Shown here piece after piece: positions 58,580-64,000 of a stretch of DNA of 64,000 nucleotides; the stretch's first letter is position 1, and each line of letters opens with the position of its first letter. The DNA comes from Corynebacterium kefirresidentii (GTDB lineage Bacteria > Actinomycetota > Actinomycetes > Mycobacteriales > Mycobacteriaceae): assembly GCA_002154655.1 (NCBI GenBank), contig NGUZ01000001.1, positions 124,001-188,000 of the forward strand, given 5' to 3'. The notes below the pieces were generated by a model, which was not told the DNA's origin, made no database searches, and saw nothing but the letters and a program-made list of their open reading frames with translations. A program made the position numbers and the translations under genes.

Positions 58580-59212
58580 ATGGCAAAGACGGTCGCATTA
58601 TTGGATTATGGCGCGGGCAATGTGCGCTCGGCACAGCGCGCGCTGGAGCGAGTAGGCGCGGAAGTTACCGTGACTGCGGATCCCAAAGCAGCGGTGGACG
58701 CGGACGGCCTGCTCGTCCCCGGCGTTGGCGCTTTTGACGCATGTATGCGCGGGCTAAACGCGGTTCAGGGGCCAAGGGTCATCGGCCAGCGCCTGGCAGG
58801 GGAGCGGCCAGTCTTGGGTATTTGCGTAGGTATGCAGGTGCTTTTCGACGTCGGAGTGGAGCACAACATCAACTCCACCGGCTGCGGCGAGTGGCCCGGC
58901 ACCGTTGAAAAGCTACACTCTACGGTCCTGCCCCATATGGGGTGGAATACCGTTGAGGTACCCGTCGGTAGCGATATGTTTGCAGGCTTGTCTGCAGACG
59001 AGCGGTTTTATTTTGTGCATTCCTATGGCGTTCGCCGCTGGGAGTTGGAAACGGAAATCACCCGTCCACCCTTGGTGAGCTGGACCGAGCACGCAGGAGA
59101 TAGGTTTGTCGCGGCGGTGGAAAATGGCGCTTTGTGGGCGACCCAATTCCACCCGGAAAAATCCGGGGACGCTGGCGCACAGCTTTTGGAAAACTGGATG
59201 CGCACGCTCTAG
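58580..59212 (+). CDS. hisH: Imidazole glycerol phosphate synthase glutaminase subunit HisH
   Basis: Supplies ammonia to HisF. The 210-residue class I glutaminase has [10 protein letters not shown], the nucleophile Cys82 in LGICVGMQ, and the His/Glu pair in TQFHPEKSG. Pairs with hisF three genes downstream. ATG 58580 begins 3 bases after the MFS stop with no obvious ribosome site, suggesting translational coupling. Confidence 0.95.
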   Translation: MAKTVALLDYGAGNVRSAQRALERVGAEVTVTADPKAAVDADGLLVPGVGAFDACMRGLNAVQGPRVIGQRLAGERPVLGICVGMQVLFDVGVEHNINSTGCGEWPGTVEKLHSTVLPHMGWNTVEVPVGSDMFAGLSADERFYFVHSYGVRRWELETEITRPPLVSWTEHAGDRFVAAVENGALWATQFHPEKSGDAGAQLLENWMRTL

Positions 59213-59226
59213 GTAGGATGATGACT

Positions 59227-60015
59227 ATGACTTTTACGCTCTTGCCCGCAGTTGATGTCTCTCAGGGTCAAGCGGTGCGCTTGGACAAAGGCGAAGCAGG
59301 CACCGAAACCTCCTACGGCGCACCGCGCGATGCCGCGTTGAAGTGGCAGTCCCACGGCGCGCAATGGCTGCATTTTGTGGATTTGGATGCGGCATTCGGC
59401 CGCGGTTCCAACCACGAGCAGATGGCGAATATTACCGCAGAGCTGGGCATAAACGTGGAACTTAGTGGCGGCATCCGAGACGATGCCGCAGTAGAACAAG
59501 CACTGGCTACCGGCGCGCAGCGCATTAATATTGGCACCGCTGCTCTTGAACAGCCGGAATGGATAGAAGATATCCTTGCGCGCTATGGCGATAAAGTTGC
59601 CGTGGATCTCGCCGTGCGCGAGGAAGGCGGCGAGTGGCGCACTGCGGGCAATGGTTGGGTTTCCGATGGCGGCGACCTGTGGGAGGTGCTCGAGCGCCTC
59701 GATGCTGCCGGATGCCAGCGCTTTGTGGTGACAGACGTATCTAAAGACGGCACGCTAAGCGGACCGAATATCGAGCTGCTGCGCGAGGTCGCCATGGCTA
59801 CGGAAGCTAAAATCACCGCCTCCGGTGGTATCTCTAGCGTGGAAGACCTGCGCGAGCTTGCTCTCTATGAAAATGAGGGCATTGATTCCGCCATTATTGG
59901 AAAAGCCCTCTACGAGGGGAAATTCAGCCTCGAAGAAGCTCTCGCAGCAGTGGCCGAGGTAGAGCCGCTGCCGGCGGAAGAAACCATTGACCCGTTCGAC
60001 CCTGAGGACAACTAA
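59227..60015 (+). CDS. hisA: Phosphoribosyl isomerase HisA
   Basis: Isomerises ProFAR in histidine synthesis. From ATG 59227 it is 262 residues, TIM barrel, with [44 protein letters not shown] and [10 protein letters not shown]. In many actinobacteria this family (PriA) also does the TrpF step, but corynebacterial members are usually HisA only. Three in-frame ATGs (59218, 59221, 59227) follow TAGGTAGG; 59227 gives the family start [11 protein letters not shown] and the best spacing. The reading frame from 59134 overlaps hisH and is not used. Confidence 0.93.
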   Translation: MTFTLLPAVDVSQGQAVRLDKGEAGTETSYGAPRDAALKWQSHGAQWLHFVDLDAAFGRGSNHEQMANITAELGINVELSGGIRDDAAVEQALATGAQRINIGTAALEQPEWIEDILARYGDKVAVDLAVREEGGEWRTAGNGWVSDGGDLWEVLERLDAAGCQRFVVTDVSKDGTLSGPNIELLREVAMATEAKITASGGISSVEDLRELALYENEGIDSAIIGKALYEGKFSLEEALAAVAEVEPLPAEETIDPFDPEDN

Positions 60016-60018
60016 GCC

Positions 60019-60801
60019 ATGATGGAACCCCGCGAGTTGGTGGCCTTCGCGGAGGCGGCCGTAGACCAAGTAGAAACCATTTTTCGTTCCGGCCTTGGTG
60101 CGCAACCCGCCCGCTTTAAAGGGCAGGGAGATTTTGCCACCGAGGTAGATCTCGTCATCGAGCAACAGCTGCGCGATATTTTGACTCAGATGACCGGCAT
60201 CCCGGTGTACGGAGAAGAATCCGGCGGCAGCGTGCTAGATACCGTGTGGGTGGTAGATCCGATTGATGGCACCGCAAATTACTCCGCCGGAAACCCCCTA
60301 GCCGGCATCTTGGTGGCGCTCATTCATAAGGGCGCACCTGTTGTAGCGGTGTCTGATTTCCCATTATTGGGGCGACGTTTGGTTACTTGCGATGGCTCTC
60401 CACTGCGCTCAGTAGGCGGGCCTGCTACTGGCTTCGGCGGTGGGGAGGACGCGATGGGCTTCGATGAAGCGCGCGGACACGTGGGCTGCTCTTCTCATCT
60501 GCCCACTGAGATCTTCCACGAACTGCGCGAAACCGGCCTGCGCCCGCGGATGACCGGTTCAGTGGGGCTGGATAATGCCTTTGTTGCACAGGGCGTATTT
60601 GATGGCGCGATTAACTTCTCCCCACACCCGTGGGATAACGCCGCTGGTGCACTGCAAATCCAAGCCGCCGGCGGAGTAGTGACTGATCCGGAAGGAAATC
60701 CGTGGACTGCGCAGTCGCGTGGCTTGGTCGCAGGTACCCCGCAGGTCCATGCCACTATCGTGGACATCTTGTCCCGTCATAGCGGTTCCTTTCACCGCTA
60801 A
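60019..60801 (+). CDS. impA: Inositol monophosphatase-like protein (ImpA)
   Basis: The 260-residue protein is a metal-dependent sugar-phosphatase of the inositol monophosphatase family: GEESGGSVLDT, VDPIDGTANYSAGNP and the late NFSPHPWDNAAGALQIQAAGG with the ligand Asp. In the C. glutamicum his operon an impA gene holds this place; the true histidinol-phosphate phosphatase there is another gene (hisN). A role in histidine synthesis is thus possible but unproved. ATG 60019 or 60022. Confidence 0.85.
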   Translation: MMEPRELVAFAEAAVDQVETIFRSGLGAQPARFKGQGDFATEVDLVIEQQLRDILTQMTGIPVYGEESGGSVLDTVWVVDPIDGTANYSAGNPLAGILVALIHKGAPVVAVSDFPLLGRRLVTCDGSPLRSVGGPATGFGGGEDAMGFDEARGHVGCSSHLPTEIFHELRETGLRPRMTGSVGLDNAFVAQGVFDGAINFSPHPWDNAAGALQIQAAGGVVTDPEGNPWTAQSRGLVAGTPQVHATIVDILSRHSGSFHR

Positions 60802-60831
60802 GACTTCATTCTCACAAAGGAGGCGGCCGAT

Positions 60832-61602
60832 ATGGCTGTAGCCGTACGTATTATCCCCTGCCTAGACGTGGATCAAGGCAGAGTGGTCAAGGGCGTTAAC
60901 TTTGAAAACCTGCGCGATGCCGGTGACCCGGTGGAGTTGGCCGCGCGTTATGACTCCTTAGGCGCTGACGAGCTTATATTTTTGGATGTATCTGCCTCAA
61001 AGCAAGGGCGTTCAACCATGCTAGAGGTTGTACGCCGCACTGCGGACCAGGTATTTATCCCACTAACAGTTGGCGGCGGGGTACGCAGCGTCGACGACGT
61101 CCGGGAGCTACTGCGCGCCGGTGCAGATAAGGTTTCCGTAAATACTGCAGCGATTAAGAATCCGGAAGTGCTGCGCGAAATGGCCGCGGTTTTCGGGGCC
61201 CAATGCATCGTGCTGTCCGTTGATGCCTGCCGGTGCCGGGGGGAGTTTGCGCCCTCTGGTTACGAGGTCACCACGCATGGTGGTACGAAGTCGGCCGGAA
61301 TTGACGCCATTGAGTGGGCTCGCCGTGGCGAGGAACTCGGAGTAGGGGAGATTCTCCTCAACTCGATGGATGGCGATGGCACCAAGCAAGGATTTGATGT
61401 GGACCTGCTGCACGCCGTGCGCGAGGCAGTAACTATTCCCATCATCGCTTCTGGCGGCGCGGGCAGCGCCGCGGATTTCCCACCGGCCGTTGCCGCTGGC
61501 GCCGATGCCGTTTTGGCCGCAAGCATTTTCCACTTTGGTGAGGTAGAGATCAGCGACGTAAAGAACACCCTAGACGCCGCGGGTTACGAGGTGCGCCGAT
61601 GA
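60832..61602 (+). CDS. hisF: Imidazole glycerol phosphate synthase cyclase subunit HisF
   Basis: Forms the imidazole ring using ammonia from HisH. The 256-residue TIM barrel has [18 protein letters not shown] with catalytic Asp12, [23 protein letters not shown] (second catalytic Asp) and [12 protein letters not shown] strong AAAGGAGG ribosome site precedes ATG 60832. Its stop overlaps hisI by 4 bases. Confidence 0.97.
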   Translation: MAVAVRIIPCLDVDQGRVVKGVNFENLRDAGDPVELAARYDSLGADELIFLDVSASKQGRSTMLEVVRRTADQVFIPLTVGGGVRSVDDVRELLRAGADKVSVNTAAIKNPEVLREMAAVFGAQCIVLSVDACRCRGEFAPSGYEVTTHGGTKSAGIDAIEWARRGEELGVGEILLNSMDGDGTKQGFDVDLLHAVREAVTIPIIASGGAGSAADFPPAVAAGADAVLAASIFHFGEVEISDVKNTLDAAGYEVRR

Positions 61603-61961
61603 GTAACCCGGCCGACTATGAACTAGATGGGGGCATCGCCAAGCAGCTCAAGCGCAATGACCAAGGCTTGGTGTCGGCCATTGCCCAGGCTGAGTCCGGT
61701 GAGGTGCTGATGATGGCATGGATGGATGACCATGCTTTGGCGCATACCCTTGCCACGCGCAAGGCAACGTATTTTTCGCGCTCGCGCAATGAGTACTGGG
61801 TCAAGGGTGAGACTTCTGGCCACACCCAAGAGGTGCTGGGCGTTCGCCTTGACTGTGATGGAGATACTATCCTGCTGACCGTGCGGCAGCGTGGCGGCGC
61901 CTGCCATACCGGTGACCGCACGTGCTTTGACGCCACAGATCTCCTAGGAGGACAATCGTGA
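61599..61961 (+). CDS. hisI: Phosphoribosyl-AMP cyclohydrolase HisI
   Basis: Zinc/magnesium enzyme opening the PR-AMP ring. The 120-residue protein has [32 protein letters not shown] and the metal site [12 protein letters not shown] with [15 protein letters not shown]. Single-domain HisI; the partner HisE is not in this window. It overlaps both neighbours by 4 bases. Confidence 0.95.
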   Translation: MSNPADYELDGGIAKQLKRNDQGLVSAIAQAESGEVLMMAWMDDHALAHTLATRKATYFSRSRNEYWVKGETSGHTQEVLGVRLDCDGDTILLTVRQRGGACHTGDRTCFDATDLLGGQS

Positions 61962-62596
61962 AGGCTAAACGCCTTGGACCGTTACTTATCGCTGTAGGAG
62001 CCATCGTATTGTGGCTGTCTTCCCGTGCCACGTGGGTGGTTGCTGCCAGCGAAGATGATAAGGCCGGCTCCGCCGCCAATGACATCATAGGTTCGGCATG
62101 GTCGCTAGAGATTATGGCCTTGACCCTTGTGTTGGTTGCCGGCGCCGTCGCGGGAATGGCTCTGCGCCGCATCGGTAGGCGCGTAGTGGGCATTATTTGT
62201 GCCCTCGCAGCAGCGGCCAGTGCATGGACCCCGGTTAGCTTGCTGACGGCGGGCGCGGATGCTGAGCGCGCGCAGAAGATCCTGCAAGGTGCCTCGGCTA
62301 ATAAGAATGCAGTAGATTCCGCGCAAATTTCTAAATGGGCCACAGTCGTTTCCACCGAGGTGCATGCCTGGGGGCCGATTCTGGCCCTGGTAGGAGCGGC
62401 AATAGCCCTTTTTGGTGCGGTTATGCTAGCTCGCAACCCAGGCGAGGATAAAGTGAAGGCATCTAGCAAATACGAGACGCCGGCAGCGCGCCAAGCGAAA
62501 TTGGAGGAGGATTTGGAAACCTCCTCTGATTCTGGCCGCGTGATGTGGGACGCGCTTGATAGTGATATCGATCCCACTGATATGGATAAAAAATAG
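61958..62596 (+). CDS. Trp biosynthesis-associated membrane protein (TIGR02234-like)
   Basis: The 212-residue protein has four membrane segments, the first starting [23 protein letters not shown], with [22 protein letters not shown] and [33 protein letters not shown], and an acidic cytoplasmic tail. The arrangement hisI, this protein, trpC is the usual setting of the TIGR02234 family in actinobacteria. Function unknown. GTG 61958 overlaps hisI (GTGA). Confidence 0.8.
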   Translation: MKAKRLGPLLIAVGAIVLWLSSRATWVVAASEDDKAGSAANDIIGSAWSLEIMALTLVLVAGAVAGMALRRIGRRVVGIICALAAAASAWTPVSLLTAGADAERAQKILQGASANKNAVDSAQISKWATVVSTEVHAWGPILALVGAAIALFGAVMLARNPGEDKVKASSKYETPAARQAKLEEDLETSSDSGRVMWDALDSDIDPTDMDKK

Positions 62597-62680
62597 CCCC
62601 GTAGCCTGTGCAATTTCCGCAACTGCACGGGAGCGGGTTAACCTAAGTGTGATTTCAATCGCCCGTGGAGGGAGGTGCTG

Positions 62681-63511
62681 ATGCCTACGCCCATTGCCGT
62701 TGACCACCTAGTAGCAGGAGTCTTAGAGGACGTCGCTGCGCGGGAGTCCCGTGTGTCGTTCCAGGAAGTAAAGGCACGCTCGCGTGACATGGAATCTCCC
62801 CGGGATGTGCGCGCAGCTCTCTTGCGCCCCGGCTGCTCCGTTATCACGGAGCTCAAGCGTGCCGTTCCCTACGGCGGTGAGATTGCACATGTTGGCTCTG
62901 CGGAGCACATGGCGCAATGGGCTCGCACCTTTGAGGACTGCGGCGTACACCTTATGGCGTGCCAGACTGATTTCCGCCGTTTCCACGGTTCTTTGGAGGA
63001 TATGGCGGCCGCCCGCGCTGCGATTGATGTACCCATGATGTCACGAGATCTCATCGTGGATCCCTACCAAATTCATGAGGCCCGCTGTTATGGGGCCGAT
63101 GCTATCCCACTGCAAGTAGAGCTGCTGGAGCAGGCTCGCTTGGAGGCACTATTAGACCGCGTGGAATCTCTCGGTATGACCGCCATCGTCGAGGTACGCA
63201 ACTGCGCCGAGGTCGACCGCGCAATTAAGGCTGGAAGTAGCGTTATCTCCATCAATGCATGGTCTTTAGCCTCGGACGCGATTAACCGTGAGGCGTTCAA
63301 CGATATTGCCCCGGGCCTGCCCGAATCCATCCTGCGCATTGCAGTAGGTGGGGTAAACAACGCGCGCAACCTTTTTCACTATGCTTCTCGGGGCGCCGAT
63401 GCGGTGCTCGTCGGCGAATCAGTCATGGCGGCCCAAGACCCTACAGCGTTGGCTCGGTCGCTGGTTGCCGCCGGCCAGCACCCAGCGTGCCCTGCGCGCA
63501 AATTAGAGTAA
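62681..63511 (+). CDS. trpC: Indole-3-glycerol phosphate synthase TrpC
   Basis: Closes the indole ring in tryptophan synthesis. The 276-residue TIM barrel has LRPGCSVITELKRAVPYGGEI (the usual KxSP lysine region), MMSRDLIVDPYQIHEARCYGADAIPL, and ISINAWSL for the usual INNRNL motif, so some active-site residues differ from the standard enzyme. GGAGGGAGG precedes ATG 62681; GTG 62675 is too close to it. The 84 bases upstream hold an imperfect hairpin and a TAACCT that may be a -10. Confidence 0.85.
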   Translation: MPTPIAVDHLVAGVLEDVAARESRVSFQEVKARSRDMESPRDVRAALLRPGCSVITELKRAVPYGGEIAHVGSAEHMAQWARTFEDCGVHLMACQTDFRRFHGSLEDMAAARAAIDVPMMSRDLIVDPYQIHEARCYGADAIPLQVELLEQARLEALLDRVESLGMTAIVEVRNCAEVDRAIKAGSSVISINAWSLASDAINREAFNDIAPGLPESILRIAVGGVNNARNLFHYASRGADAVLVGESVMAAQDPTALARSLVAAGQHPACPARKLE

Positions 63512-63556
63512 TACCCCGACTAGCTGGCGGGGTGGGGGATAAGGCACACTGGCTAC

Positions 63557-64000
63557 GTGCACACAGAAATTCTTGCAAATATTCCGTCTCCGCCGCAGGG
63601 CGTGTGGCAGGTGGGGCCACTTCCCATCCGTGCCTACGCGCTGTGCATCATCGTGGGCATTATCGTCGGCCTGCGCATGACCTTGCGCCGTTATACCGCT
63701 CGCGGCGGCAACCCAGACACAGTGTGGGATGCTGCCATCGTGGTTATCCCAGCCGGCATCATTGGCGGGCGGCTCTACCACGTCATCACCGATAATCAGA
63801 AGTACTTCTGCGATGGTTGCAATCCCGCGGATGCGCTGAAGATTACCAATGGCGGCCTTGGCATTTGGGGTGCCGTTGCTCTCGGCGCGCTGGCCTTGTG
63901 GGTACTTTTCAAAGTGAAGAAGGTTCCACTCGGCCCCTTTGCTGATGCGGTGGCCCCGGGCCTGGTCCTCGCGCAGGCGATTGGGCGGCTAGGCAACTGG
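63557..64000 (+). CDS. lgt: Prolipoprotein diacylglyceryl transferase Lgt, N-terminal part
   Basis: The first 148 codons are present and the frame is open at the window end. Lgt puts diacylglycerol on the lipobox Cys in the membrane. Seen are [26 protein letters not shown], membrane helices, [10 protein letters not shown], and [12 protein letters not shown], all in family order; the signature ending RLGNW closes the window. GTG 63557 is the likely start. A small hairpin (63513-63518 with 63528-63533) lies between trpC and lgt. Lgt acts before LspA on the lipoproteins found here. Confidence 0.93.
   Translation, partial: MHTEILANIPSPPQGVWQVGPLPIRAYALCIIVGIIVGLRMTLRRYTARGGNPDTVWDAAIVVIPAGIIGGRLYHVITDNQKYFCDGCNPADALKITNGGLGIWGAVALGALALWVLFKVKKVPLGPFADAVAPGLVLAQAIGRLGNW

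Noticed and set aside
59134..59226. Upstream extension of hisA overlapping hisH
   Set aside because: The added residues are an out-of-frame reading of hisH; the hisA family start and ribosome site lie at 59227.
62598..62638. Imperfect hairpin before trpC as a tryptophan attenuator
   Set aside because: No leader peptide with Trp codons and no T-run after the stem; at most a weak structure.

Overview
The window looks like a piece of a Corynebacterium chromosome of about 60% GC, on three grounds. The gene order from mraZ through the division and cell-wall cluster to the polar protein DivIVA/Wag31, then ileS, dinB, lspA, dnaE1, ilvA, glgX and the his operon, is the one I know from corynebacteria. 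A TAGAC-N6-GTCTA operator of the McbR type is present. Many genes have a -10 hexamer 6-8 bases upstream of the start codon, as expected for leaderless mRNAs. The species cannot be fixed from sequence alone.

Region 1 (1-18562, all +) is the dcw cluster: mraZ end, rsmH, ftsL-like, ftsI, murE, murF, mraY, murD, ftsW, murG, murC, ftsQ, a strong terminator, then ftsZ, pgeF, a YggS-type PLP protein, sepF and yggT. It makes lipid II and the septal machinery. There is no ftsA, as is normal in this lineage. Wag31 (18767) directs polar growth.

Region 2 (19943-31668) has an HNH-nuclease family gene, ileS behind a translational T-box, a GntR/MFS pair with a palindromic operator, a metallophosphoesterase, DNA polymerase IV, an asparaginase and two lipoproteins. 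Region 3 (31710-40739) has lspA, an RluD-type pseudouridine synthase, a second HNH paralogue, a RarD-like transporter divergent from dnaE1, and a MetE-like gene behind a McbR-type operator. Region 4 (40789-53989) is accessory: secreted and membrane proteins, ilvA, a YigZ protein, an S4 protein, an alarmone synthetase, an exonuclease-BRCT protein, glgX, a TetR regulator and a lipoprotein. Region 5 (54116-64000) is the his operon hisD-C-B, a 55-residue membrane protein, an MFS transporter, hisH, hisA, an inositol-monophosphatase-like gene, hisF and hisI, followed by a Trp-associated membrane protein, trpC and the 5' part of lgt.

The most unusual signal is the 11-mer GCTTGCCGACG. It occurs 13 times, always inside genes, in the coding sense and in one frame (x-CTT-GCC-GAC-G), and it encodes every Leu-Ala-Asp-Ala and Leu-Ala-Asp-Val I found. 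I saw no tRNA, rRNA, CRISPR array, insertion sequence or prophage.
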